Assembly (NCBI RefSeq): GCF_026151335.1
Contig: NZ_JAMQPP010000003.1
Source of the DNA: Leptospira_A soteropolitanensis
GTDB taxonomy: Bacteria > Spirochaetota > Leptospiria > Leptospirales > Leptospiraceae
DNA length: 64,000 nucleotides
Reading direction: 5' to 3' (one strand)
Both the position numbers and the translations under genes were made by a program. This document shows, piece after piece, positions 52,535 to 62,137 of the stretch. Every line of letters begins with the position of its first letter. Within the stretch, counting starts at the first letter, position 1. Below the pieces are notes generated by a model. It saw nothing but the letters and a program-made list of their open reading frames with translations. It searched no databases and was not told the origin of the DNA.

Positions 52535-54175
52535 ATGAAACAAATTACAAAAAAAGAAAGTTCGAGACTCAGTCACATAAAATCGGAATACGACATCATT
52601 ATTATTGGTGGTGGGATTACTGGTGCTAATGTTCTTTGGGATGCTACCCTTCGCGGATATAATTGTTTACTTGTTGAAAAAAATGATTATGCTTCCGGCA
52701 CAAGCCAAGCAACATCTAAACTCATTCATGGTGGGCTTAGGTATTTAAAAAATCTTGAGTTTGGACTTGTGCGTGAGTCACTTTCGGAAAGAAGATATCT
52801 TGCCAAAATTTCTCCTCATGCCGTTCGGCCAATGGGGTTTATCATTCCTATTCGATCTTTCTTTCAAAGAATTCTATTGTTTTTTGGAATGGAGTTGTAT
52901 AATGCTCTTTCTTTTGATCGTAATCAGGACATTGATCCCGATGTACAACTTCCTAGATATAGATGGAATTCGTTAGGGGAAACTATTTATAAGGTTTTAG
53001 GGTTAGATCGAAATTCCTTAAAGGGGAGTTTTCAATATTATGATTATGCGAACCTTAATCCAGAAAAACATACCACTGAATTTATTTTATCCGCGAAAGA
53101 AAAAGGGGCTCATGCGTACAACTATCTTGCTGTTACAACTTTAAGAAAACAAAATAGCGGTGGTTATACGGTTGGTCTTACGGATACCCTTACCGGCAAA
53201 AAGATACTTGTTTCTAGTAAGGTAGTTGTGAATTCGGCCGGTCCTTGGGCGGATGTAATTGAATCTATGACAGGAGTCACCGCTGAGAAAAAACTGGTTC
53301 GTTCCAAAGGAATTCATGCGGTGGTTCGTAATATTTGTGGAAATGAATGTGCAGTGCTTTCCAAAAGAGATGGTTCCCATCTTTTTGTTATTCCTTGGCG
53401 TGGGAAAACGATTGTTGGTACTACTGATACGGCTTATGAGGACGATCCAGATGCTTTTAAGGTAAAACAATCGGAACTTGTCGATTTGTTAGATGAAGTG
53501 AATTATAGTTTTGGATTTGCGAAATTGACCTTAAAAGATGTGGATTATTATTACGGTGGCCTTCGTCCATTGGTAGAAGATCCAGGAAGTACAGAAGGAA
53601 CTTATTCTGCCTCTAGGAAATCTGAAATTTTTCATTATGAAAACGAAGGATTCTCTGGGTTTTTCTCTGCGTTAGGTGGAAAGTATACAACGAGTCGTGC
53701 TGTTGCGGAAAATTTAGTAAATGCGATTGATCGTTACATAAAAGGTGAAGGATCTCCTTGTGCCACAAAATTCACGCCACTACTTGGAGGGAGATACCAA
53801 AGTCTCAAGGAATTAATAAACGAATTGCAGTTTAAATTTCCAAAGACCGAAGGGGCGAAGTTAGAAACGTTGGCCAAACGCTATGGTAGTATTACTTGGA
53901 AGATTTTATCCTTAGAAGGAAAAGAAACATATCGGATTCCTAATGGTGAGATCTATTATGACGAAGAAGTAGAATATATGGTAACCCATGAAGACATCTT
54001 CCACCTAACGGATTTTTATTTTCGGCGATCTGGAGTCGGAACGGTTGGAATTCTTGACCCGTTGGAAAAAAATCGATTAAACAAAAGGATTGCGAAAATT
54101 CTTGGTTGGAATGCAGATAGATTGAAGGAAGAAGAGAAGTTAGTCGAAGAAAGATACAAATGGTTTATTGACTAA
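52535..54175 (+). CDS. glpD: Glycerol-3-phosphate dehydrogenase, FAD-dependent
   Basis: About 546 residues from the ATG at 52535; the frame extends upstream to 52436 but that part is inside the lipid kinase gene. It oxidises glycerol 3-phosphate to dihydroxyacetone phosphate and passes electrons to menaquinone at the membrane. Visible: FAD site IIIIGGGITGANVLWDA, GTSQATSKLIHGGLRYLKN, YDYANLNPEKHTTEF, GTTDTAYEDDPD and YGGLRPLVEDPGS, plus the C-terminal helical domain. Product DHAP is the substrate skeleton for the alkyl-DHAP synthase-like enzyme in the same operon. Its stop overlaps the thioesterase start (TAATGG). Confidence 0.95.
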   Translation: MKQITKKESSRLSHIKSEYDIIIIGGGITGANVLWDATLRGYNCLLVEKNDYASGTSQATSKLIHGGLRYLKNLEFGLVRESLSERRYLAKISPHAVRPMGFIIPIRSFFQRILLFFGMELYNALSFDRNQDIDPDVQLPRYRWNSLGETIYKVLGLDRNSLKGSFQYYDYANLNPEKHTTEFILSAKEKGAHAYNYLAVTTLRKQNSGGYTVGLTDTLTGKKILVSSKVVVNSAGPWADVIESMTGVTAEKKLVRSKGIHAVVRNICGNECAVLSKRDGSHLFVIPWRGKTIVGTTDTAYEDDPDAFKVKQSELVDLLDEVNYSFGFAKLTLKDVDYYYGGLRPLVEDPGSTEGTYSASRKSEIFHYENEGFSGFFSALGGKYTTSRAVAENLVNAIDRYIKGEGSPCATKFTPLLGGRYQSLKELINELQFKFPKTEGAKLETLAKRYGSITWKILSLEGKETYRIPNGEIYYDEEVEYMVTHEDIFHLTDFYFRRSGVGTVGILDPLEKNRLNKRIAKILGWNADRLKEEEKLVEERYKWFID

Positions 54176-54597
54176 TGGCTCGAATTTCTATCGATATTCC
54201 AGAAAAACAAATTTATTCTACTGACCTCAGTGTTCGTATCTCTGATATAAACTTTGCTGGTCATCTTGCTCATGATGCCATTTTGACCTTAACTCACGAA
54301 TGCAGGGCCCGGTTTTTTCATTCTCATGGATGGACGGAAATTAATGTGGAAGGGAAGGGGATTGTTGTATCTGATGTTGCTATTGTATATAAATCGGAAG
54401 CCTTTTTTCCTGATGACTTAATGATGCAACTTTTTGTGGACAATGTGTCCAAAAAATCTTTGGAAATGGTTTATGTGATTACCCATAAAAATGGGGGAAA
54501 AGAAATTGCTAGGGCCAAAACTGCTATTGTGTTTTTTGATTATGTGGAAAGAAAACCATGCCCTATTCCAGACGTTTTTCTAAAAGCCCTTATTTAA
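54175..54597 (+). CDS. Hotdog-fold acyl-CoA thioesterase
   Basis: 140 residues of the 4-hydroxybenzoyl-CoA thioesterase-like (YbgC/FadM) group: DLSVRISDINFAGHLAHDAI (with the catalytic Asp in RxSDxNxxGHL), then VVSDVAIVYKSEAFFPDDLM. It probably hydrolyses acyl-CoA at the end of the operon. Start shares bases with glpD. It ends 8 bases inside the converging meaB gene. Confidence 0.9.
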   Translation: MARISIDIPEKQIYSTDLSVRISDINFAGHLAHDAILTLTHECRARFFHSHGWTEINVEGKGIVVSDVAIVYKSEAFFPDDLMMQLFVDNVSKKSLEMVYVITHKNGGKEIARAKTAIVFFDYVERKPCPIPDVFLKALI

Positions 54598-55579
54598 TTT
54601 TTGTTTGAATCATAGAAACTATTTTACGTTCTTCTTCTTCATACTTTAGTTTATGGATTCCTCCAAGTGGATTTCGTTTGACCGCCTGGTTCCACTTAGA
54701 TGATTCCAACTCTTCCCAAATGGAGATTCCCCATCTTCCATATTCATTCCGAATCCACTGTGTGAGTTGGGTCAGAGTTTCCGTATTTTTGTCCTTTCGT
54801 TTTTTGTATTGTAAGATGTATTGTAGCAGTTCTTCGATTCCCTTTCGTTTTGTGACCGATGTTTTGAAGATGGGAGGAAGGGACTGATCGGGTAATATAT
54901 CTTTGATGAATTCTAAGGTGGATTCTAACATATAATAACTGGAATTTGCCAAAGACTCTTCATCACATTTGTTGATGATAAAAGCTTCTGGAACTTCCAT
55001 AATTCCCGATTTCATAAACTGCACTTGGTCCCCACCGAGAGGTTGCATCACAAGAAAGGATAAATCGGAAATGAGTGAAACAGAAATTTCGTTTTGGCCG
55101 ATACCTACAGTTTCTATAAATACATAGTCGAAAATTTTTCTGAGGAAACGGATGACATGATAAGTATAGGGATTGAGTCCTCCTAGTTCCAATTGAGAAG
55201 GTTGGGATCTAAAATAAATACGATTGTCTCTTCTTGGAAGAGTGACTCTCGTTCTATCTCCGAGGATGGAACCTCCACTTACATTGGAAGAAGGATCGAT
55301 GGCAACAATGGCCATTTTTTTGTTTGGTGCAAAATCCAGGAAAAGTCTACATAACTCACCGAGTAACGAAGATTTGCCGGCACCAGGTGTTCCTGTAATC
55401 CCGATAGTAAGTCCTTCTTTTGTGTCAGGGTTTTGAAGGGAAAGTTCTTGGAATAAGCATTCGCGAAATTCTAAATTATTTTCAGTTTCAATTTTTGAAA
55501 TGATTTTAGCAATCGGGTATTTTTCACCGTGAAGTGCCTCTGAAACCAGTTGGGATAATGATTCTTTAGTATCAATCAA
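54590..55579 (-). CDS. meaB: MeaB/ArgK-family GTPase
   Basis: 329 residues of the G3E GTPase family: Walker A GITGTPGAGKSSLLGELC, Walker B and switch AIVAIDPSSNVSGGSILGDRTRV, VFIETVGIGQNEI, and the base-recognition NKCDEES. MeaB proteins gate loading and protect the cobalamin of methylmalonyl-CoA mutase and its relatives. The mutase gene lies just upstream on the same strand with a 103-base gap, consistent with that partnership. Cytoplasmic. Confidence 0.94.
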   Translation of the reverse strand: MIDTKESLSQLVSEALHGEKYPIAKIISKIETENNLEFRECLFQELSLQNPDTKEGLTIGITGTPGAGKSSLLGELCRLFLDFAPNKKMAIVAIDPSSNVSGGSILGDRTRVTLPRRDNRIYFRSQPSQLELGGLNPYTYHVIRFLRKIFDYVFIETVGIGQNEISVSLISDLSFLVMQPLGGDQVQFMKSGIMEVPEAFIINKCDEESLANSSYYMLESTLEFIKDILPDQSLPPIFKTSVTKRKGIEELLQYILQYKKRKDKNTETLTQLTQWIRNEYGRWGISIWEELESSKWNQAVKRNPLGGIHKLKYEEEERKIVSMIQTKIK

Positions 55580-55682
55580 GGGATGTTGCCATTACAAAAC
55601 ATAAGTCAGATTAGTGAGATCTTCCATTGCAGATTTATTAAATCTACAATGGATGGATAAAAGTAGAAACGACTTTTTGTTT

Positions 55683-57701
55683 TTAAACGAGAGCTGGTTC
55701 TACAGAGACAATGTCGATGATCTTTTCCATAATCGACATGAGATCGTAATCTTTTGGAGTGAAGATTTCTCGAATTCCCATTTTTTTCAGTTCTTCAAAA
55801 TCGGATTCAGGAATGATCCCTCCAATCACAACAGGGATTTTTGCCTTGTAGTGTGCTAGCTCGTCAAACAGTTGCTTTACGATTTCTTTGTGAGAACCAG
55901 ATAGGATAGAAAGTCCAATTACGTTGGCATTTTCTTCCACTGCAGATTGTACAATTTCTTCTGGAGAGAGCCGAATCCCTGAATAAATCACATCAAAACC
56001 GCTGTGTTTTGCAGAAACGGCAATCATTTCAGCTCCATTGGAGTGACCATCGAGTCCTGGTTTTCCTACAACTATTTTTGGTCTATGTCCATTGGCCTTT
56101 GTAAAGGCTTCTACTTTTCCGCGAACGGTAGAAACTTTATCATCAGACAAAAAGAGTTTTTGTCCATCCACACCTGTTGGTGGGTTGTATTCTCCGTAAA
56201 CTTCGCGAAGTGCATCTGCCCATTCACCTGTAGTGACGAGTGCTTTTGCGCAAGCAATGGAGAAAGGCATTAGATTTTTCCCTTCTTTTGCTGCTTTTTT
56301 TAAGTCCTCAATTGATTTTTTGGCAGCTTCTGCATTTCTACGAGACTTTGCATCTGCCAGAACATTTAATGTTTGTTCTGCGGATTTTGGGTCTACTTTA
56401 AAAATACCACCATCGGAGTCAGTCATAAGCGGAGATTTGATTCCGTCAGTCCATTTGTTTTTACCAACTATCACTAGTTCATTAGAATTGATTTTGGAAA
56501 GTCTTTCCGTTTGTGATTTCACAAGTTGAGACTTCATATAACCATTTTCAATAGCAACAAGTGCCCCGCCCATATCGATGATTTTTTGAATTTCAAGTTT
56601 AGCTTCTTCTTTGAGAGCTTTAACTTTAGATTCAATCACCTTAGAGCCTTCGAAAATATCCGGGTATTCTAGAAGGTCAGTTTCATAAGCGAGGACTTGT
56701 TGTAATCGGAGTGACCATTGTTGGTCCCAAGGTCTTGGTAATGATAACGCTTCGTTCCAAGCAGGGAGTTGGAGGGCCCGACATCTGGCATTTCTAGAAA
56801 GTGTCACACCAAGGGATTCAATGAGAATCCTCCATGCATTGTTTTCTGGTTGTTCTTCGGTCAGTCCAAGAGAGTTTACCTGTACTCCATATCGGAACAC
56901 TCGGTATTTGGCAGTTTTTACGCCATAACGTTCTTTAGTAATTTCTTCCCACATTTCAGTGAAGGCGCGCATTTTGCACATCTCTTCCACAAAACGGATT
57001 CCAGCGTTTACAAAGAAGGAAATCCGACCCACACATTGTTCAAATTCATCGGCCGTAAAACAATTTCTTTCTTTGATGGCATCTAACACAGCAATGGCCG
57101 TAGCTAATGCAAACGATAGTTCTTGCACAGGAGTGGCCCCTGCTTCTTGTAAGTGATAAGAACAAATGTTAGATGGATTCCATTTTGGGATATTGTGCAA
57201 ACAATACTCATACATATCCACGATGATTTTCATGGACTCTTTCGGAGGATAAATATAAGTCCCCCGCGCCAAATATTCTTTAATCAAATCGTTTTGAGTG
57301 GTTCCGTTTAATTTTTCGAGAGGAACACCACGTTCTTCTGCTAGAGCAACATATAGCGAAAGTAACCACATGGAAGTTCCATTGATGGTCATGGAAGTGT
57401 TCATTTCTTCGATCGGGATTTGGTCGAATAAAATGCGAAAATCTTCAAGTGAATTGATGGGAACACCGACCTTACCGATTTCGGGACGTGATACCTCGTG
57501 ATCGGAACTATAGCCACATTGAGTAGGGAGATCAAATGCAATGGAAAGGCCAGTTTGGCCTTTAGAAAGGTTCTTTCTGTACAACTCATTGGAGGCTTTT
57601 GCATTGGTATGACCTGCATAAGTCCTAAAAATCCACGGTTTGTCAGGTTTTCCCTGTCCATTCTCGTCCACGAGAAGGTAATCTTTTTTTTCGGCGGACA
57701 T
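55683..57701 (-). CDS. ecm: B12-dependent acyl-CoA mutase, ethylmalonyl-CoA mutase type
   Basis: 672 residues, one chain with both catalytic and cobalamin domains. N-terminal TIM barrel: FRTYAGHTNAKASNELYRKNL, SIAFDLPTQCGYSSDHEVSR and SYHLQEAGATPVQE. The cobalamin-binding part carries GKPGLDGHSNGAEMIAVSA with Asp551-x-His553-x-x-Gly556, then GLSILSGSHKEIV and VVIGGIIPESDF. DGHSNGAE and SGSH match the ethylmalonyl-CoA mutase branch rather than methylmalonyl-CoA mutase, which has GxDGHDRGAK. If so, Leptospira use the ethylmalonyl-CoA route to assimilate acetyl-CoA from fatty acids (inference). MeaB gene follows on the same strand. Confidence 0.9.
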   Translation of the reverse strand: MSAEKKDYLLVDENGQGKPDKPWIFRTYAGHTNAKASNELYRKNLSKGQTGLSIAFDLPTQCGYSSDHEVSRPEIGKVGVPINSLEDFRILFDQIPIEEMNTSMTINGTSMWLLSLYVALAEERGVPLEKLNGTTQNDLIKEYLARGTYIYPPKESMKIIVDMYEYCLHNIPKWNPSNICSYHLQEAGATPVQELSFALATAIAVLDAIKERNCFTADEFEQCVGRISFFVNAGIRFVEEMCKMRAFTEMWEEITKERYGVKTAKYRVFRYGVQVNSLGLTEEQPENNAWRILIESLGVTLSRNARCRALQLPAWNEALSLPRPWDQQWSLRLQQVLAYETDLLEYPDIFEGSKVIESKVKALKEEAKLEIQKIIDMGGALVAIENGYMKSQLVKSQTERLSKINSNELVIVGKNKWTDGIKSPLMTDSDGGIFKVDPKSAEQTLNVLADAKSRRNAEAAKKSIEDLKKAAKEGKNLMPFSIACAKALVTTGEWADALREVYGEYNPPTGVDGQKLFLSDDKVSTVRGKVEAFTKANGHRPKIVVGKPGLDGHSNGAEMIAVSAKHSGFDVIYSGIRLSPEEIVQSAVEENANVIGLSILSGSHKEIVKQLFDELAHYKAKIPVVIGGIIPESDFEELKKMGIREIFTPKDYDLMSIMEKIIDIVSVEPALV

Positions 57702-57802
57702 TCTTTGCCTCGTTTTATAAATTCTATGTATAATTGAAAATCTTCTGGAATATTTTCACCTAAAAATTTATACAGGACTAGGCAAATTGAGCCTTTTCCA
57801 AG

Positions 57803-59134
57803 ATGCGAGACCCAAAACCTTTTTCACCTCTACCTTTCTTTTTTAGCATCTTATTCTTAAGTTTTGGCTTTGCTTTGTTCTCCTATTTTAGACCTTTTCC
57901 TACCACTGAAACTGAGTGGGAGATTTTGGCCAATATTAAGGCTTTCACGGAAGAGGGGGGACTTATTTCTTCCAGAGAACCACTGGCAATATGGTTTGTT
58001 GTGGCATGGAAAAAACTCTTTGGGATGAATTATATTCCTTCCTTTCTTGTGTTAGCTGGTCTTTTTTATAGTTTATTCCTCCATTTGTTTATGTTACTGC
58101 TTCGTTCTGAAGAGTGGAAACGAAACCACTATCTTTTGGTATATCTGGCGGCCTTTTTACCATTTTCTTATGGATTTCCCACTTCGTATTTTACGGAGAC
58201 GCTATGTCTTGTATTTTTACTTTTAGTTTTTTTGACATTCCGATTGGAAAAGATGACGGATCTTCTTATCTTTCCAACCTTTACGATCCTTGCTTTCTTT
58301 TCTAGTTTCATTATGTTTTATTTGGGGTTTACTTTTTTTGTGATCCTTACCGGGATCCGTGGTTCAAGAAAGGCCGCCCAAAAAACTTCTGTGTTTTATA
58401 AAAAGAAAAATCTGCCTTTTTTGTTTTTGCTTGGGTACCTCGGATTTTTTGTTCTTTCTCTGATTTACTTTTCGTATACAGACTTTTTTGGACCAAACTC
58501 CATTGGCTTTTTATTCAAAACTTGGTACACATCTGCACTCCTCATCCTTTTACCACTTGTTGTCCTTGGAATTGGACATGTATTATTAAATACAGAAAAA
58601 GAATTAAACACCATCACGGCATCGGTTGTGATTGTTGTATCCATTGCGGTTTCTATTTATTTTATATTTAAAAATCTAAATGCCTCTGACAAAGAACCTT
58701 GGGAAATTCAATCTAAAAATCTAACTAAGGCCTTTGGACAAGCACTCATTCTAAAATCAGATCCAATATACTTGCCAAAAGAATTTTCTTTTGCCTTTTA
58801 TTTCCAGACGGGTACCAAAACCAAATACATGCGTGAGGAAACTGTTTCTGATAAATCCTTTTTGTATGTAGAAGGAATTTGGAACCAAGACATACAATTG
58901 GTTCAGAAATCGGGACTCTTCCGACGAAACCAAAGATCATTTGCGATTGTTCCCATTAGCGAACATGATGTTCTAATCCAAAGGGTTACTTCAGAAAAAA
59001 TTAAAAATGAAAAGAGTTTGAACTTTATAACGAAAAAAGTCGACGAAGCTTGGTTGTCTACTCCCGCAAAAAGCCCGTTTGATTTGTATACCGCTGGTCT
59101 GCAAAAGAAGTTCGGGTATCTAACTTTCTATTAG
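57803..59134 (+). CDS. Polytopic membrane protein of GT-C type
   Basis: 443 residues with about ten spans. The N-terminal stretch FFFSILFLSFGFALFSYFRP is followed by a polar extracytoplasmic loop (TTETEWEILANIKAFTEEGG, with the acidic ...TETEWE... typical of the first loop of GT-C enzymes), many spans, and a soluble C-terminal domain. Divergent from the mutase gene with a 101-base gap. Substrate unknown; related in plan, though not in obvious sequence, to the protein at 19541-20704. Confidence 0.72.
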   Translation: MRDPKPFSPLPFFFSILFLSFGFALFSYFRPFPTTETEWEILANIKAFTEEGGLISSREPLAIWFVVAWKKLFGMNYIPSFLVLAGLFYSLFLHLFMLLLRSEEWKRNHYLLVYLAAFLPFSYGFPTSYFTETLCLVFLLLVFLTFRLEKMTDLLIFPTFTILAFFSSFIMFYLGFTFFVILTGIRGSRKAAQKTSVFYKKKNLPFLFLLGYLGFFVLSLIYFSYTDFFGPNSIGFLFKTWYTSALLILLPLVVLGIGHVLLNTEKELNTITASVVIVVSIAVSIYFIFKNLNASDKEPWEIQSKNLTKAFGQALILKSDPIYLPKEFSFAFYFQTGTKTKYMREETVSDKSFLYVEGIWNQDIQLVQKSGLFRRNQRSFAIVPISEHDVLIQRVTSEKIKNEKSLNFITKKVDEAWLSTPAKSPFDLYTAGLQKKFGYLTFY

Positions 59135-59140
59135 CAGCAC

Positions 59141-59776
59141 TTACGAGCTAAAGTCTTTATAGTATCGTTTAACTTTGTTTACGTATTTCTGTGTTTCTTC
59201 GTAAGGAGGAATCCCTTTGTAACGTTTGACAGCCCCAGGCCCCGCATTATAGGCAGCGATTGCCTTTTCTGGATCTTTGAATTCCTTCATAAGACCTTTT
59301 AAGAATTTCACTCCACCGCCAATATTGTCTTCTGGATCGAAGGGATCATTTACTCCGAGTGACTCTGCGGTTTCTGGCATCAGTTGCATAAGCCCCATCG
59401 CACCTTTTGGAGAAACTGCTTTGGGTTTGAACCCAGATTCTGCTTTAACCATCGCCTTCACTAAGTTAGGGTCCATCCCTTGGGATTTGGCAATGGATTC
59501 GATCGTTCCTAAGATATCGTTTGTTTTGGTTTTGGTTTCCGCCTGGAGAGAGCTGGTGGATTTGGATCCAAGTTCTTCGGGGAAGGGGAGAGAAATTCCT
59601 TCGGATTTCCCACCCAGTGTTTTTGTTTGGAGATTTTCTTGCGGTTTCGAAAGGTTCCACTCTCTTTCTAAAACTTCGGGAAAGGAAACGAGTGATTTCG
59701 GGTTTTCTGAAAGTTTGGAAAGAGATTCCATTCGGTTCAAAACAGAAGATACAGAAGGAATATCAGAAAGTCTCAC
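59141..59776 (-). CDS. Lytic transglycosylase (SLT domain)
   Basis: About 211 residues from the GTG at 59776 (VRLSDIPSVSSVLNRMESLS); the frame opens at 59899 but that part overlaps the response regulator gene. No signal peptide is obvious with either start, as in some flagellum-associated transglycosylases. The C-terminal SLT domain is clear: ANLVKAMVKAESGFKPKAVSPKGAMGLMQLMPETA-type sequence, with the catalytic Glu in VKAESGF and the AYNAGPGAVKRYKGIPPYEET motif. It cleaves peptidoglycan glycan strands. The start is uncertain. Confidence 0.8.
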   Translation of the reverse strand: MRLSDIPSVSSVLNRMESLSKLSENPKSLVSFPEVLEREWNLSKPQENLQTKTLGGKSEGISLPFPEELGSKSTSSLQAETKTKTNDILGTIESIAKSQGMDPNLVKAMVKAESGFKPKAVSPKGAMGLMQLMPETAESLGVNDPFDPEDNIGGGVKFLKGLMKEFKDPEKAIAAYNAGPGAVKRYKGIPPYEETQKYVNKVKRYYKDFSS

Positions 59777-59828
59777 ACCATAAGGATCGTCAGAGTTTGT
59801 AAAAACTAAAGGAAAAAAATATGTCTCA

Positions 59829-60212
59829 TTAGCCCAAGGATGGCTTAATGGACTGCAAATCTTTGAGGGAAAGTGGTTTGACCAGATACCCTTTGACATT
59901 CGGAAATTCGGCAGAACGAGCCTTGTCGGTGGGGTCGATAGAGGAGGTTAAGATATAGATCGGCAGTTTTTCGTATTTGGGATGTTTGCTAATTGCTTTT
60001 AAAAATTCCCAACCATCCATGACAGGCATATTCAAATCTAAAAACAACATGTCTGGGTCATGGGAACCACTAAGGAGGGCATTTAGTGCTTCTTCCCCGT
60101 TTTGGAAGCCTTGGATTTCATCCGTAAAGGAGAACTTTTCCATCAAAGTTTTGATGAGAAAAGTGGTAATCACATCATCTTCAACTAGGTACACCATACT
60201 TAAATGTTTCAT
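59829..60212 (-). CDS. CheY-like single-domain response regulator
   Basis: 127 residues, one receiver domain. Phospho-acceptor Asp59 in MLFLDLNMPVMDGW, acidic pair Glu11-Asp12, Thr89 in YILTSSIDPTD and Lys112 in YLVKPLSL are all present. No output domain, so it acts through protein contacts. No histidine kinase is next to it; the kinase at 21.6 kb is remote. The stop lies 53 bases before the predicted transglycosylase start. Confidence 0.94.
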   Translation of the reverse strand: MKHLSMVYLVEDDVITTFLIKTLMEKFSFTDEIQGFQNGEEALNALLSGSHDPDMLFLDLNMPVMDGWEFLKAISKHPKYEKLPIYILTSSIDPTDKARSAEFPNVKGYLVKPLSLKDLQSIKPSLG

Positions 60213-60277
60213 AAATAACAGAGAGATCCGAGCGAATTTTTATAAAAAATTAAAAGAAAGCAAGAAATAAACATCTT

Positions 60278-61681
60278 TCAAAGTGTGTGCGGTGATGTGA
60301 GAATCTCAGGTCTCAGGATTTCTTTTAATTTAGTTTCTTCTAATAAACCAAGTTCCAAAACAATCGATTCTACTGAGCGGTTCTCTGACAGTGCCTTCTT
60401 TGCAACAAGAGTTGCATTTTCATATCCGATATATGGATTGAGGGCGGTAGCAAGACCTGCAGAAGTTTTTGCTCTTCTTTCTAATAATTCACGGTTTGCT
60501 GTGATCCCATTGATACAATTGATTTCTAAAGTTTTACAACCAGCGGTTAGGTGTTCAATACTTTTAAAAAGGCTATGGGCAATAATTGGTTCAAAAGCAT
60601 TTAATTGGAGTTGTCCGGCTTCTGCTGCCATCGTTATGGTGATATCATTCCCAATCACTTCATAAGCAATTTGATTGACCACTTCTGGAATGACAGGGTT
60701 TACTTTGCCTGGCATTATAGAAGAGCCTGCTGCCTTTGCTGGCAAATTAATTTCGTTAAACCCGCCTTGGGGGCCGCTGGAAAGTAAACGCAGGTCATTA
60801 CATATTTTAGATAACTTAGTCGCAATGCGTTTGAGTACACCAGACAATTGAACAAAAGCACCCGTGTCCTGTGTGGCTTCAATTAGGTTTGGTGCTGCGA
60901 TCAAACTCAGGCCAGTTTCATTTGATAAAATATCGGTAACAATTTTTGAATATCGAATGTCGGTGTTGATCCCCGTTCCAATCGCCGTAGCACCTAAATT
61001 GATTTCACCAATAAGGGATGTGGCTTCTTTCAATCGGCTAATATCTTCACCTAACATAACATCGTAAGTGGAAAACTCTTGCCCAAGAGTCATAGGAACT
61101 GCATCTTGTAATTGAGTTCTCCCTATCTTTAGTATATCTTTGAATTCTTCTGATTTTCTACGGAAAGCCAATTGGAGTTCTTCCATAGCTTTTAGTAAAC
61201 CTTTCATGGCAAATACTGCAGCTACTTTGATCGAAGTGGGGTAAACATCGTTTGTACTTTGGGACATATTGACTTCATTCAAGGGATGTAAGTGGGAGTA
61301 GTCTCCCTTGGAATACCCAGCCATCTCGAGCGCAATGTTTGTGATCACTTCATTGGCATTCATATTCGTGGAAGTTCCGGCTCCTCCTTGGATGACATCG
61401 ACAACAAACTCCGAATGGAATTCCCCGTTTAGGATTCTGTCGCAGGCACTTGTGATCATTTGGGTGGTTTCTTTGGTGAGTTGTCCCAGCTCGTGGTTTG
61501 CTTTTGCTGAGGCTTTTTTGATATATGCGAGGGCACGAACCAGGTCAGGGTAGGTACCAATGGTTTTTCCGGTAATGGGATAATTTTCCAAAGCTCGCAA
61601 GGTATGGATTCCCCAATATACATCTGCGGGAAGTTCGCGCTCTCCCAAAAGGTCGTGTTCTCTACGTGTTGGTTTTGTCAT
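60278..61681 (-). CDS. aspA: Aspartate ammonia-lyase
   Basis: Reversibly converts aspartate to fumarate and ammonia. The 467 residues match family length. Sequence signatures: EHDLLGERELPADVYWGIHT, TSTNMNANEVITNIALE (substrate-binding TSxNM), and the fumarase/aspartase signature GSSIMPGKVNPVIPEVVN, with a Gly-rich SS loop ahead of it. Class II fumarase has a similar fold, but DLLGERELP and the PGKVNPVIPE wording point to aspartase. Links amino acid nitrogen to the TCA cycle. Confidence 0.93.
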   Translation of the reverse strand: MTKPTRREHDLLGERELPADVYWGIHTLRALENYPITGKTIGTYPDLVRALAYIKKASAKANHELGQLTKETTQMITSACDRILNGEFHSEFVVDVIQGGAGTSTNMNANEVITNIALEMAGYSKGDYSHLHPLNEVNMSQSTNDVYPTSIKVAAVFAMKGLLKAMEELQLAFRRKSEEFKDILKIGRTQLQDAVPMTLGQEFSTYDVMLGEDISRLKEATSLIGEINLGATAIGTGINTDIRYSKIVTDILSNETGLSLIAAPNLIEATQDTGAFVQLSGVLKRIATKLSKICNDLRLLSSGPQGGFNEINLPAKAAGSSIMPGKVNPVIPEVVNQIAYEVIGNDITITMAAEAGQLQLNAFEPIIAHSLFKSIEHLTAGCKTLEINCINGITANRELLERRAKTSAGLATALNPYIGYENATLVAKKALSENRSVESIVLELGLLEETKLKEILRPEILTSPHTL

Positions 61682-61749
61682 AGGTCTTTAATTTCTATTG
61701 GATAGGACGAAAGATACTCGACCAAATCCAAATGGGAAGAAGATTTATC

Positions 61750-62100
61750 ATGCTAATGATGAAAAACCCAATCTTATCTATCGTCTTAATCGTTTTTTGT
61801 TTCTCGTCCTTGTCCGGAAAAGAAAAAAATCCCACAAATGTTTCCTGTAAACAAAAGGAGGAAACAGTAAAGACCATCTTTCAATTATTGCCGGAATCGG
61901 AAAGGTCTTGTGTCGATATTGCCAAACTTGTATTGACAGAAGAAGATGAAGAAGGTGAAAAATTAGACAAAGAGTATACCGAACTTTTTTTGAAAGTTTG
62001 TGAGCTCAAACGGAAAAAACTTTCCTTGGAAGAAATTCGTGAAAATCTAGGATTCACAAAACAATGTAGTATTGCAGTAAACGTGTTGAAAAAGAATTGA
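61750..62100 (+). CDS. Small exported hypothetical protein
   Basis: About 116 residues. The frame opens at an ATG at 61732, but GGGAAGAAGA at 61734-61743 is a good ribosome binding site for the ATG at 61750 (MLMMKNPILSIVLIVFCFSS), which also gives a clean signal peptide. The mature part has four cysteines (VSCKQKEE, RSCVDIAKL, LKVCELKRK, TKQCSIAV), probably two disulfides. Unknown family; looks like a helical periplasmic protein. Confidence 0.72.
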   Translation: MLMMKNPILSIVLIVFCFSSLSGKEKNPTNVSCKQKEETVKTIFQLLPESERSCVDIAKLVLTEEDEEGEKLDKEYTELFLKVCELKRKKLSLEEIRENLGFTKQCSIAVNVLKKN

Positions 62101-62137
62101 TTCTTTATAAGGACGGCATATCTTTTTTGCAAGTTTT

